64,000 nucleotides of DNA from Paenibacillus polysaccharolyticus (GTDB lineage: Bacteria; Bacillota; Bacilli; Paenibacillales; Paenibacillaceae). The translations under genes were made by a program, and so were the position numbers. Positions within the stretch are counted from its first letter, which is position 1, and each line of letters begins with the position of its first letter. Where the stretch lies: assembly GCF_900102085.1 (NCBI RefSeq), contig NZ_FMVM01000014.1, positions 62,001 through 126,000 on the forward strand, in the 5' to 3' direction. This document shows positions 1 to 10,500 of this stretch, piece after piece. The notes beneath the pieces are model-generated. The model ran no database searches. It worked only from the letters and a program-made list of their open reading frames with translations, and was not told where the DNA came from.

Positions 1-1456
1 TCGCACGAATCTCCGATTCAGGGAGCTGTTTGCTCTCACTGATCGTTGTCTCCAGCTTTTTCTCCGTTTCCGGGCTACTCACCGTCACCATGTATTGGCG
101 TGTTGAAGGCCAGGCTTTGCCTGTACCCTTGACCCGCCACTTGGCTGCAACTACTTCGCCCGGTTTATATGGAATATATTCCACACCTTGCGCAGCTTGC
201 TCCGGTGGAACGTCTTTGCGGAACGTGAGCTTCTGGCTTCGTGTGTTCAGTTCCTTGCCATCCTCGTCCACAAAGTTCAAACCGTTCTCCAGGGTCAACG
301 TAACATCAATCTGGCTATGGTTCATGCTGAACATTTCCAGATTCTCGATCTCGGTGTTGACTTCAAACACACCGTCACGCACGTAACCTGTCTCATCCTC
401 GTTGGTCTCCAGCTTCTGTGTTGGATCAAGGAATCGCACGTCGAACACTTTCTCCGGTGATACAATCTCGCCCAATCCGTATACAAGCTCATACGTATGC
501 TGACCGCCCGCTTGTACCGCATCAGGTTCCCAATAATAAGCTACAGCTGTATCAGCTGTGCCATATTTATTCGTATCCTGGGTATAATCCAAATTCTCGT
601 CGGGTTCATAATCCCATTTTGTGCCGGCGAGGTTAGCCCAATGTCCAACGATCATCTCGTCGACAATGTTGATGCCACCCTCAAACAAGTTGTTGAAACC
701 GTAGGCAATCACGTTCGTTGCAGACGGATTGCCCGGTTCCAGCTTGTCCCGCATAACCCAGTAGGCTGGCAGTTTGTGCAGGTTATAGGTCTGCTCGTCC
801 ACGTTTTTGTTATACCCAAGCTTCTCGGGCTCATGTACCAGCTTGCGCTCTACCGTCAGCGGAACCGAGTAGTTCTGCCCAATCTGAAAAGCGGGTCCGT
901 CATTGCCTCCAACCGATGTGTCGAGCAATACCCGAGAGCCAATTTCCACTTTGGCATTCGTTGTATTTTCCACAACGTACTGGACGCGTGCGTTACCGCC
1001 CTGATCCTTGTCTTCTTTCAGTAACAAGGTAATAATCTGGCTGATCCGAATTCCTTGAACGGTCCACACGGTAACGACACTTTGTGTACCATCATTTCCT
1101 GTAACAACCTTCGGAGGGGTTACCTCCGAGGTCCAGTTCGGTGCCATTTTATAGGGATTACCGAAGATCAAATCAACTCCGTTAATCTTAAACGTTGTAA
1201 ATGAAGTCTCCGGATTATCTCCACCAAAGATCATGTCTACTCCGTTGTCTTTTTTACGGATAGGTTGTCCGTCTTCCGTACGAATACTGAAGCGGCCGCT
1301 TGCGTTATCCACAGTTACTTTAATGAATCCGTTCTTGATCGATGTTGTTCCCGCAGCAGAAACCGCAGCGGCAGCAATATGGAGCGGCAACATGCTGATC
1401 AGCATTACTGCAGCCATCATCGCCGCAATCATCCGTATGATATTCTTCCGTCGCAT
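1..1456 (-). CDS. Exported protein, C-terminus cut by window edge
   Basis: The reading frame starts at an ATG at 1456 and stays open to base 1, so the 3' end lies outside the window; about 485 residues are visible. The N-terminus is a clear signal peptide: charged MRRKNIIR, then a hydrophobic run ending in an AAA-rich cleavage region. The mature part is beta-rich and polar with repeated Gly-Asn-Asp stretches, as in secreted or cell-wall proteins. I recognise no catalytic motif. A ribosome site (GGAAGGGG) lies just upstream, and the gap to the preceding large surface-protein gene is only 21 bases, so the two are probably co-transcribed with the protease further upstream. Function unknown; a surface or envelope role is inferred from export and context. 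Confidence 0.8.
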   Translation of the reverse strand, partial: MRRKNIIRMIAAMMAAVMLISMLPLHIAAAAVSAAGTTSIKNGFIKVTVDNASGRFSIRTEDGQPIRKKDNGVDMIFGGDNPETSFTTFKINGVDLIFGNPYKMAPNWTSEVTPPKVVTGNDGTQSVVTVWTVQGIRISQIITLLLKEDKDQGGNARVQYVVENTTNAKVEIGSRVLLDTSVGGNDGPAFQIGQNYSVPLTVERKLVHEPEKLGYNKNVDEQTYNLHKLPAYWVMRDKLEPGNPSATNVIAYGFNNLFEGGINIVDEMIVGHWANLAGTKWDYEPDENLDYTQDTNKYGTADTAVAYYWEPDAVQAGGQHTYELVYGLGEIVSPEKVFDVRFLDPTQKLETNEDETGYVRDGVFEVNTEIENLEMFSMNHSQIDVTLTLENGLNFVDEDGKELNTRSQKLTFRKDVPPEQAAQGVEYIPYKPGEVVAAKWRVKGTGKAWPSTRQYMVTVSSPETEKKLETTISESKQLPESEIRA

Positions 1457-1477
1457 GGGTGAACCCCTTCCGTTTCT

Positions 1478-4400
1478 CTAATTGGCCCGGTTAACGAGCA
1501 GTGTGGAGTAGACGCGTTCGCGCTCTGAATTTTGAACTACGATGGTGTACCATCCCGCTTTGGGCAGTGTTACTTTGAAGTCTTTGCTGACCAGATCCTT
1601 GTATGTTACTTTGGTCGCGATGTACTTCAGCTGTCCTTCCCGCACCAGTCCCGGGAAATAATACACGTCGTAAGTGCCAAGTTCATTCTCCAGCTTGGTT
1701 CCGCCCACGGAGCCAACTGTGCGGAAGTTACTCACATTAAACGTAATAACTCCCGTATTTACGATCGCAGTTTCCGATTCAGTATCCGACAGTGGCAACC
1801 CGTTCGCTGTCACAAACATGCCGTCACTTGAACGAACAAATACCGTTTGCAGGGCGTAACTTACGTTACCGAGCTGATCCTTGGCGGTGTAACGCAGGGT
1901 GTGTTTTCCCGTAACCGTCAGGTTCAGCGGTTTGTCTACGTATTTCCCACCCTCCAGTACGTATTCTGCAGCCGTCACCTGAATGTTCTCTGCGGAAGAT
2001 AGATTGTCACTCACGACCCAACCACCCAGATCCGCTGCCAGGTCAAAGCCTGGTTTATTTTGCAACAGCGTTGTGGAGGCTTTATTCAATCGAATCGTTG
2101 GCGCCGTATTATCCAGACCCTCGATCGTGAATTTAACCTCTCTCTTGTTACCAAGCAGATCTGAGAGCAAGATGGAATGTTCGCCATTGGTTGCGTACTC
2201 GGCGCTAAAACTTGTTACCGGTGTTGCTCCAGCATAGATAACATTGCCCTCAATTGCCGATGCTGGCATCGCCAGACCTACACGTACCTTACCTTTGGAA
2301 TAAGCCTGATCCCCAATCTGCACAAGCTTGCTACCATCGATGACTTGTCCGTCGTTATCCACCCGAACCATCGTCACTTCATCTACAGCAGGGATAGAAC
2401 CGACCAGTGTTGAGATCGCTTCAGATTCAATCTTCGCGCTGTTCCCGGCGGCATCCGCCAATGTGAAACGTGCTTTGCTGCCCGAAGTCATCACAATCGA
2501 GGATTGATTGGTGCCCGCACTGTTCGAAACTATCTGATAGTCCGGAACCTGTCCTGCCTTCGGCAATACCTGAGCTACGATCAGATTTGATGCAATCACA
2601 TTGCTTGTTGTCGGGACTGCAAAATGAGTAAATTCCCCGCTCGCGTTATAACCGTCCCCTGCACTGTCCACCACAGCCGTACCGCTGCCATAACGGATTA
2701 GCGCTTTGAGATCTGGATGATTGTAATGTAGCGTAATATCCGCTTCTGGCGGTGTTGTATCAATATTGGTCACTGTAGCGGTTATACTTCCAGTGAAACC
2801 AACCGCATCTTCGTACTCAAATGTAAATTCGCCGTTTTCTTTGAAGTTTTTGTACGATGTCGGCAGATTGGTGATCCGAATCGGTTCACTGGATTTCAGA
2901 CTCACTTTAACCGTTCCATTCGTCGCAGCAATGGTGGAATACTTCACATTCACCACTGGCGGCGTATCATCAAAGTTGGAAACGACGATAAATACGGTTG
3001 CCGTACTGCTGCCATCCTTGACGGTAAAAGAATAACTTCCGTTCCGGTAAATCTTGAAACGTTTGTTCGCCTCCAGCGTCTCCGGCATTTCCGGGTTACT
3101 GCCCGTTGGCTTCACGGTCTTGCCATCCACCAGATCAAATACGATGTCCTGGCCTTCGTTTTGCCCGCCATCCTGAACTTTCTCTCCGCCGCGAACAGGC
3201 ATAATCTGCTCCAGGGAAGCAAGCGCATAAGCCGGTGCGTTCTGAATCTGGATTTCAGGTGTTACGATTTCACTGATGTTGTCATAGAATCCTTTGAATT
3301 TCACACGAACCTTGGATTTCAACTGTCCAGGATCTTCGGTGTCTACCGGAACACCCACATAGTTCGTATAAGGTAGCCAAGTACTCCAGTTGTCTCCTCC
3401 ATTCGTGGAAACCGAGTAGAAATACCCTTCCTGTGCTGGCACATCTACGGTTAATTCCATAATCGCTGTATATCCGTCATCCCCCGGACCTTCGGTCCGA
3501 ATCAAACGTGCGCTGCCCACAGGCGGCTCACTGCTCAAATAAAAGACGGAGAATACACCAGTGGTATGGAACGTTTTGCTGTTCCCCAGACTATCGCTAG
3601 CGTGTACATACAGGCGATAGTTTCCGCTGTCCTTTTTGTTATCTACCTGAAGGGTAATAAGGCGATCGGCAGGAGATGTGCTCCATCCTTTCCCATCCGG
3701 GTCCGGTTCCTTCTCTTCTTGTCCCTCAATTACCTTGATCCACTGGTAACGAATGTTCTTCGTAGCCACCCCGGCGAAGTCAACCAGTGTATCGGATACA
3801 TCGATCTGCACGGATTGCTCCGGCATCGGATACAAGTAACCTTCAGAACCAAATTTTACATTCGGAGGCAAATGATCAAACTTGTATTCCTGATAATAGT
3901 AGTAATACCGTCCTGTATCCTGCTGTTTGATTCGTACATGGGCGTACCATGTGCCATTCAGCGTATGGTTGGCAGGGAAGCTGTACTTGTCGGCAGCTAC
4001 ATCGCCCAGTTTCGTTTCTTTCGGTGCGTTTTCAAAAGTTGTCCATTTGCTGTTGCCCGCAGGGCGCTCGGAGCTTTGTGTGTATTGGTATTCAATGGTG
4101 TCAATTGGAACACCCGCGACCGTAAAGTCCGGTCCATCATTGATCGCATACGTACCTGGGTAAGCTTTGAATTTGGTAGAAATGACGAGCACATCCACCG
4201 CCTTGGGTTCAGCCGTTGCCGAATGGCCCGCGACATCTTGTGCTTTGACATGCAGCTCATAACGACCGCCTTTGGTAATCGCCGGGTCTTTCAGGGTTGA
4301 TATTTCAGCTTCGCCTGCCGCATTCAATGCGGCGTCCTGCCAGCCGGAATCAGCCACATTTTTGCCTACCGCCACAAACTGGTATTGAACCTTATCATTC

Positions 4401-6634
4401 TTAATAGAAGATGTCGGGTCGACCGCCTTCACGGTGATCTTCACATTGTCCGAATGGTTGTCTACCACATTGCTGATCTCGACATTCGGATCATCGTTGT
4501 CGATCTTGAGAAGACCTACATGATAAGACCAGTTGGAATCATCCTGCATGTAATCAGACAGCGGCCATTGCGCAACATTGCCGTAATCCGAAAGGTTTGG
4601 CAGTATATTTGAGCGATAATATTCCTCCAGCTCCGAAGGTGTTGCATCGGGATGCTGGGCAAGATAGGCTGCACGTTCTGTGCTCCCTTTGTCATATTGC
4701 ATCCGCTGACGGGCCGAATCCCAAGTCATGTCCGCCGTCCATGTATGCAAGTACCAGTTCCCGTTCAGGGGTGTGCCGTTATTTGGTAGCTCCACTTTGG
4801 TACCGTTCTGGCCCGCTGACAGTGTTACGCCTTCATATCCTGAAGAGTACAGTTCGTCCGATGGCTGCTTCTGTGCGAGCGAGTATCGTTTCACGGCTGC
4901 AAAGTGATCATTTTTCCCTGCAAAAGGATCGGCCTGGCTCTGATTCAGCATGTAGTACACCAATCCAGAACCACTGCCTGGACGGAACAAACCTTTGCTC
5001 GGCTGACCGTTCAGATCCGGGTCAAACGCCTGAATGGTAAATGAACCATCCCCCACGTACTGACCTTCGGGAATAACTTCTCCATCCTGGTTTTCGTAAA
5101 CAAAATTCACTTCAGGTGCCGTATTGTCCACAGACAGATCCGCCCAAGCGATCTTCTTGACCGGTTCAACGAGCACGTTACCAGCGTAATCGGTTAGTGC
5201 CTTCCCGTCTCCAGGATTGCTGGCATGCTCCAGTGCAGCGGTCTCCAGCAGCGATGTTTCAATACTTTTTCCATCTGGCACAGTCATGCGGAATGTCCAT
5301 GTATTGGTGTTCTGACCACTGACATAGGCTGCTGTCAATCCGTTAGCAAACTTGAGTCTGGTATCCTCGGTCGGTTTAAATGCACTGATGACCTGCTCGT
5401 TGAGATACACCGTAAAATCAACGACATCGCCCTTGTTCAGAACTAGTCCTGTCAGTATCTCTGGCTGCACGCCATTGCGGGATGCAGAGTACTGGGGTAC
5501 ACGTGCGTCGATAATGGTACGGAATGTACCGCCGGGCTGTGCGTTGTCCGCAAAGGGAATCGTCCCGATTCCGTTAAAGGATGCAACCGGATTGCCCGCC
5601 CCATCGACGAAACCAGCCGCATTCATTCGTTCCAGAAAGGTTGGGCGATCTGCCTCCGATGGTGCACTGAGACGTTTCGGGTCAATTGGAATATTACCCG
5701 TACTATCGTTCAGCGCAGCCTGATAACGGAAATTAAAAGTAGAACGTGCATCGGTGTTCTTATCCAGCCAGCCACCCGCAAAATTGCCGTACTTACCGTC
5801 TGCACTTGTCAGATAGTAAGTAGAAGGTTCAAATCCGTCTCCACCCGGATTGCTGAACAGTTCGGTTCGCATGAAGCTGAATTTGCCATCAACTCGTTCC
5901 GAAGCATTCTCTGCGTCCCAAGGGAATACAGGCTCACTAAAATTCAGCGCCAGATTCATGAAACTTCCCTGCTTCAGGAACAATTCATTCTTCTGCACAG
6001 CCGGATCGGCATTGAACCGAACCGAACCGTTATGTGTGAATGTGTTGCCACTATATGTAGGCGGTGTGATGTCCGCGAAATAAAGCTCGATGTCGCTGGC
6101 ACCTTCAATAAATGCAATACTAATTTCAATCGTATCGTTAGGGCCGAAGGCAACCCAGGGCGAATTTACTGAAACATGGTTTACACTGTTAAACTGTGAT
6201 GCTCCATTGACTGTTATTGAGACCGCATTCGCTCCCAAAAAGGAATCAATAGCTCCAATTCTAAACAGCATTCTAGCCTGCCCTCCTTCAGCCAATCGTT
6301 TCAGCGTAGGATTGGAAGCTACCGATAATTTGAGATTAAAGACACCGAGACTAGCCATTCTTACATGATCTGCACTCAGCGCTTTCACAAGCCCCTTCTC
6401 ATACGATGTTCCCGGCGCGCCCCCAGCAAAGATACCAAAGCTGTTCGCATCCGAATTTTTAATCTTGTTGTTCCAGGAGGACATATCTTTCTGATTTATG
6501 ATTTTTCCGCCACCGTTTGGTATCCAAATATCCTGGTAGCCTGCTGCTGCGAAAACCGTGCCCATCTGTGGCCAACTAACCGATGTTAGCGTAAGCAGTA
6601 CGGCTAGCAAGCAGATTCCTAACTTTTTGAACAT
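1478..6634 (-). CDS. Large secreted multi-domain protein with Ig-like repeats (1718 aa)
   Basis: A 1718-residue protein starting at an ATG with AAAGGGG upstream. The first ~30 residues are a signal peptide (MFKKLGICLL... ending AAAG). The rest is a chain of beta-rich segments with repeated boundary phrases such as DNTAPEVNF, DTTPPEADI and DNTAPTIRL, the usual linker signature of bacterial Ig-like or adhesin-type repeats; two other segments use DDTPPVVNV. No LPXTG motif, SLH triplet or membrane anchor is visible at the C-terminus (ends LLVNRAN), so it is secreted or held by a partner. It sits between an HtrA-like protease gene (34 bases upstream) and another exported protein (21 bases downstream), suggesting one operon. 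A role as surface structural protein or adhesin is inferred. Confidence 0.85.
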   Translation of the reverse strand: MFKKLGICLLAVLLTLTSVSWPQMGTVFAAAGYQDIWIPNGGGKIINQKDMSSWNNKIKNSDANSFGIFAGGAPGTSYEKGLVKALSADHVRMASLGVFNLKLSVASNPTLKRLAEGGQARMLFRIGAIDSFLGANAVSITVNGASQFNSVNHVSVNSPWVAFGPNDTIEISIAFIEGASDIELYFADITPPTYSGNTFTHNGSVRFNADPAVQKNELFLKQGSFMNLALNFSEPVFPWDAENASERVDGKFSFMRTELFSNPGGDGFEPSTYYLTSADGKYGNFAGGWLDKNTDARSTFNFRYQAALNDSTGNIPIDPKRLSAPSEADRPTFLERMNAAGFVDGAGNPVASFNGIGTIPFADNAQPGGTFRTIIDARVPQYSASRNGVQPEILTGLVLNKGDVVDFTVYLNEQVISAFKPTEDTRLKFANGLTAAYVSGQNTNTWTFRMTVPDGKSIETSLLETAALEHASNPGDGKALTDYAGNVLVEPVKKIAWADLSVDNTAPEVNFVYENQDGEVIPEGQYVGDGSFTIQAFDPDLNGQPSKGLFRPGSGSGLVYYMLNQSQADPFAGKNDHFAAVKRYSLAQKQPSDELYSSGYEGVTLSAGQNGTKVELPNNGTPLNGNWYLHTWTADMTWDSARQRMQYDKGSTERAAYLAQHPDATPSELEEYYRSNILPNLSDYGNVAQWPLSDYMQDDSNWSYHVGLLKIDNDDPNVEISNVVDNHSDNVKITVKAVDPTSSIKNDKVQYQFVAVGKNVADSGWQDAALNAAGEAEISTLKDPAITKGGRYELHVKAQDVAGHSATAEPKAVDVLVISTKFKAYPGTYAINDGPDFTVAGVPIDTIEYQYTQSSERPAGNSKWTTFENAPKETKLGDVAADKYSFPANHTLNGTWYAHVRIKQQDTGRYYYYYQEYKFDHLPPNVKFGSEGYLYPMPEQSVQIDVSDTLVDFAGVATKNIRYQWIKVIEGQEEKEPDPDGKGWSTSPADRLITLQVDNKKDSGNYRLYVHASDSLGNSKTFHTTGVFSVFYLSSEPPVGSARLIRTEGPGDDGYTAIMELTVDVPAQEGYFYSVSTNGGDNWSTWLPYTNYVGVPVDTEDPGQLKSKVRVKFKGFYDNISEIVTPEIQIQNAPAYALASLEQIMPVRGGEKVQDGGQNEGQDIVFDLVDGKTVKPTGSNPEMPETLEANKRFKIYRNGSYSFTVKDGSSTATVFIVVSNFDDTPPVVNVKYSTIAATNGTVKVSLKSSEPIRITNLPTSYKNFKENGEFTFEYEDAVGFTGSITATVTNIDTTPPEADITLHYNHPDLKALIRYGSGTAVVDSAGDGYNASGEFTHFAVPTTSNVIASNLIVAQVLPKAGQVPDYQIVSNSAGTNQSSIVMTSGSKARFTLADAAGNSAKIESEAISTLVGSIPAVDEVTMVRVDNDGQVIDGSKLVQIGDQAYSKGKVRVGLAMPASAIEGNVIYAGATPVTSFSAEYATNGEHSILLSDLLGNKREVKFTIEGLDNTAPTIRLNKASTTLLQNKPGFDLAADLGGWVVSDNLSSAENIQVTAAEYVLEGGKYVDKPLNLTVTGKHTLRYTAKDQLGNVSYALQTVFVRSSDGMFVTANGLPLSDTESETAIVNTGVITFNVSNFRTVGSVGGTKLENELGTYDVYYFPGLVREGQLKYIATKVTYKDLVSKDFKVTLPKAGWYTIVVQNSERERVYSTLLVNRAN

Positions 6635-6668
6635 GCAGAAATTCCCCTTTTCCCCGTTATGTATTCGA

Positions 6669-7370
6669 TTACTCCAAAAGCTTGCGTATATCTTCTACCG
6701 TCACACAAATATGAATGCCATTCATGGTGCGAAATGAGCCGGAGATTAATCCGATGATACGTCCCTCTTCGTTGAGCAATGGGCCCCCTGACATGCCTGG
6801 TGATACTTGTGCTGAAGTCAGCAAGCGCATCACATCATTCACCTCAGCCGTTGGAGCATTAACGATGCCCTCTGTGATGATCTTGCCATCCTTGAGCGGA
6901 TAACCAATCGCAAACGACCGCTCCCCATGTCTTGCGGAAGGTTTGTCATCAGACAAAGCAAGTACCGGACGTTTTGCAATATCTTTTACAGACAGTAGCG
7001 CCACATCGGTATCTTCGTCAGCACCAAGAACCAGAAGTTTCTGCACAGAGCCATCTTCGAACACCGCCTCATACGCAACCGCGTCCTTCACAACATGTGC
7101 TGCCGTGAGCGCCTTCCCGTTTCCAATCAGGAAACCACTGCCTACGGTTTTTAGTGTACCGTCCTTTCGATACGCTTTCAGATAGAAAACCGCTTGGGCC
7201 GCCGATGAATAGACCTTTTCGGCTCCTGAAACTGTCTTGGCTTGTCCGCTACCTTCCGCATGAGCAATCGAAGGTTCTCTATACCCGCTCACACTCACAA
7301 CCATAAGCAGCAAGACAGTTACAACGACCATTAAGTTCCGCAAACAACATGTTGTGATTTTTTTCTCCAT
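6669..7370 (-). CDS. Exported trypsin-like serine protease (HtrA/S1C-like, no PDZ)
   Basis: The 233-residue form begins with a basic stretch and a long hydrophobic segment (residues ~11-28), a signal anchor or signal peptide. The catalytic triad of the chymotrypsin fold is readable: His92 in LTAAHVV, Asp122 in DTDVALLSV, and Ser194 in PGMSGGP. The length leaves no room for a PDZ domain, unlike true HtrA. I chose the ATG at 7370 over the longer frame starting at 7451 because GGAG lies 8 bases upstream and a TATAAT box at 7456-7461 would place transcription start on top of the 7451 codon. First gene of the surface-protein operon, so it may process or protect the two exported proteins downstream (inference). 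Confidence 0.85.
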   Translation of the reverse strand: MEKKITTCCLRNLMVVVTVLLLMVVSVSGYREPSIAHAEGSGQAKTVSGAEKVYSSAAQAVFYLKAYRKDGTLKTVGSGFLIGNGKALTAAHVVKDAVAYEAVFEDGSVQKLLVLGADEDTDVALLSVKDIAKRPVLALSDDKPSARHGERSFAIGYPLKDGKIITEGIVNAPTAEVNDVMRLLTSAQVSPGMSGGPLLNEEGRIIGLISGSFRTMNGIHICVTVEDIRKLLE

Positions 7371-7455
7371 GCTCTCCACTCCATAAGTCCATAGTTGCGT
7401 AAAGATAGGTCTTTTGGTGCTTTTATTCAGTTCTTTCGACATATCACGCACCCGA

Positions 7456-7461
7456 ATTATA
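7456..7461 (-). promoter_or_regulatory. -10 box (TATAAT) of the protease/surface-protein operon
   Basis: A perfect TATAAT on the minus strand, with the expected start of transcription near 7449. No good -35 hexamer at 16-18 bases, so the promoter may need an activator; the divergent sensor kinase and SARP-type regulator are obvious candidates. It also argues for the internal translation start at 7370. Confidence 0.5.
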
Positions 7462-7510
7462 CAGGATTACAATAAACAAAAAATAAACAAAGAATATTGT
7501 CGAAATTCAA

Positions 7511-7539
7511 TTGCACCCCCTGGGGATATCCGCTACAAT
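7511..7539 (+). promoter_or_regulatory. Sigma-A promoter of the hybrid kinase gene
   Basis: TTGCAC at 7511-7516 and TACAAT at 7534-7539 are separated by exactly 17 bases. Transcription would start near 7546, giving a leader of about 45 bases to the GTG start at 7591. Confidence 0.6.
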
Positions 7540-7590
7540 GCCGATAGAATACTAGAGATGATTGGTAATCTCCCAAAGGAGCAGCAAAAC

Positions 7591-10500
7591 GTGTTCATAC
7601 GAATTTCAGGTGTTGTTCTCACATTGATACTTGCTGTTACGCTACTGGTTCTATCCACGGCTAGAGAACCGCAAGCCGCCGCGCTCCATGCACGTCAGGG
7701 CATTCTGGATCTATCCACCTGGAACCCGAAGCTTGAGAATCGCATCAGGCTGGACGGTGAATGGGAATTTTATTGGAAGAAGCTACTGCCGGCTTCAGCT
7801 CATATCGCGGATCAAAAACAACAAGGATCACCGGCGTCTCCTGATGCTTATGCAGAGGTTCCTGGTACTTGGGGACCCGTTCAGATAGGGGATCAACGAT
7901 TACCGTCCTACGGTTTTGCTACATACCGGCTTGTCCTAAAAAATACACCCGTTGAAGGCACTCTTGCCATCAAGAAAAGCAACATTCGCTTTGCCAGCGA
8001 AATTTACGTCAATGGCACCAAACTGATGGAAGACGGACAAGCCGTGGAAAAAAATGCAGGATACCAGGCAGGCAATTCACCACAAATCGCATTTTTCCCG
8101 TATCATGGCGGTGATATTGAAATACTGGTTCGAGTCGCCAACTATGACTATCCGAATGCAGGCATCTCGGGCCCGCTTTTTTTTGGAGAACAGGCTGCCA
8201 TGCTAAAAAGCCATCAGAACCGCACGGCCATTGAACTGGCAACTATGGCTGTACTGGCTACCATATCCATCATTTTTCTCATCAGTTATTTGGGATCTGC
8301 GCTATATCGAAACCGGGATGACTCTCTGCTACTGCTCGGCCTGGTATGCCTACTGTACGCCCTCTACAATGGCATGATCAGTGAACGAGTATTGGCAGCA
8401 GCAAGCACAGATCTTTCATTTAGTACGTTATATAAATTAAAAGATTTTTGCTCCGTTGCCTGTCTCGGCTTGTTGATCTTTTATTTCTACCGTTTCAGGA
8501 CAGGCATGTTCTCGGGGGTAGTTACCTCTGTAACCCTATTTATTTTTGGCGCATATGTCAGTTTGCTCGTACTCTTTCCTATCTCCGTCTACGTGTTAAC
8601 CGCACCTTATGTTATCGGACTATACACGTTGATTCTGCTATGGCTTCTGGTGCAATGTGCTTTGCGGTTTGTGCTCAGCGAGAAGGGAGAACGGTTATCA
8701 AGCTTTCTATGGTACGCAGCCATGCTCTGTATCACGCTGTACTGTCTGGACATCAACCTGTTCTCGATCTCACTCAAAGAAAACGTTAATATCGGGCAGG
8801 TATGTATCGTATTGTTCAGTATCCTGATGTTGTTTCTAGCCGTCTTGCGGCTCTTCGAAGCCTACCTTACGGTTCGCTCTCTGAAGGATCAGCTTCTCCT
8901 GCTCGATCAGGTTAAGGATGATTTTCTATCCAACACGTCACATGAGCTCAAAACACCGCTCAATGCCATCGTTAATATTAGTGAAAGTCTGCTCAAGGGT
9001 TCGGAAGGCCCGCTCACCGATGAACAAGCACATAATCTGGCGATTGTGACGGGCAGTGGAAGACGTTTGACGTACCTAGTGGATGAGCTGCTGGACTATT
9101 CCAAAATGAAGCATGGGGACATCTCACTGCATCGTTCAGCTACAGACCTGTCCTCGTATGTCGAATCTGTGTTGCGCATGCACTCCTTCCTGCTGGGTAC
9201 CAAAAAGGTGGAACTGATCAACGACATCCCAGCCTATTTCCCGGCAATTTATGCAGACGGGAATCGTCTTGTTCAGATTCTGCACAACCTGATCGGTAAT
9301 GCCATCAAATTCACGGAACAGGGTTCTGTCCGGATAAGCGCTACACTCGTCCAGGGAAAAGCAACACTGCGCATTACCGATACCGGACGCGGCATCAGCC
9401 CCCACAAGTTGGAACATATCTTCCTGCCTTTCGAACAGGAAGCAGACGCGGGGCCAATGGCTGCCGGAGGCACGGGTCTTGGTCTAAGCATCACACGCAA
9501 ACTTGTTGAGATGCACGGAGGAACCATTCACGCCGAATCAACGCTGGGTCAAGGCGCCACATTTATTTTGACGTTCCCACTGGCTGAAGGTAAAAAAGAG
9601 AAACGTGCCAACGTGACGCCTTTCAGCATGGCGCCTACGGTTTCGGGAAATCGAGCACTGAGATATGAAGAACCTGTCATTATGCAAGGGGTACGGAATG
9701 AGTGGATTCTCGTGGTTGACGATGATGCAGCCAATCTGCAAACGATCGTGAGTATGCTGAAGCTGGAAGGGTACAGTTATGCCGTTACATCCCGTTCCCA
9801 ATCGGTAATGATGCTGCTGGACAAACTTCCTGCCGTGCATCTGGTGATTGCCGATATCATGATGCCAGGCATATCAGGTTATGAATTGCTTGATCGGATT
9901 CGGGAGCGCTTCTCCCCTTCCGAACTCCCTGTGCTCATGCTAACCGCAGGCAATAAAGCTCATCAATTAAAGCTTGCGCTGGAGAAAGGTGCCAACGATT
10001 TTGTATCCAAGCCTTTTGAGTCGGAGGAATTGCTTGCACGGATCGGTGGTCTAACCCGGATGAAAACATCTGTTCAGGCTGCACGCAATGCCGAAATTTC
10101 CTTTTTGCGGTCCCAGATTAACCCGCATTTTCTGTATAACGCCTTGAATGCCATTGCCGAATTATGTGTGGATGCGCCAGATGAGGCAGAACGATTGATT
10201 TTACAATTATCCAGTTATTTGCGGGGCAGTGTTCACTTCAAACATCTGGATTCCAAAACCAGCCTGGAGAACGAACTGGGTATGATCGAGGCCTATGTAG
10301 CCATTGAACAGGCACGCTTCGGATCAAGACTCGAAGTCATTATTGATGTAGATGCTGATGTGGATCGAACTATGCAGATTCCGCCGCTGATTCTGCAGCC
10401 CTTGATCGAAAATGCTATTCGGCACGGTCTAATGTCCCGTGTTGGCGGCGGCCGTGTGATGCTATCTATTCGCAATCTCAGCGAAACGGAAACCAGATTT

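Noticed and set aside
497..1024. 175-codon rightward open frame
   Set aside because: It lies fully antisense to the exported-protein gene at 1-1456, has no ribosome site and no recognisable protein pattern.
3566..4300. 244-codon rightward open frame
   Set aside because: Antisense to the 1718-residue surface protein, odd composition rich in Arg, Ile and Cys, no ribosome site.
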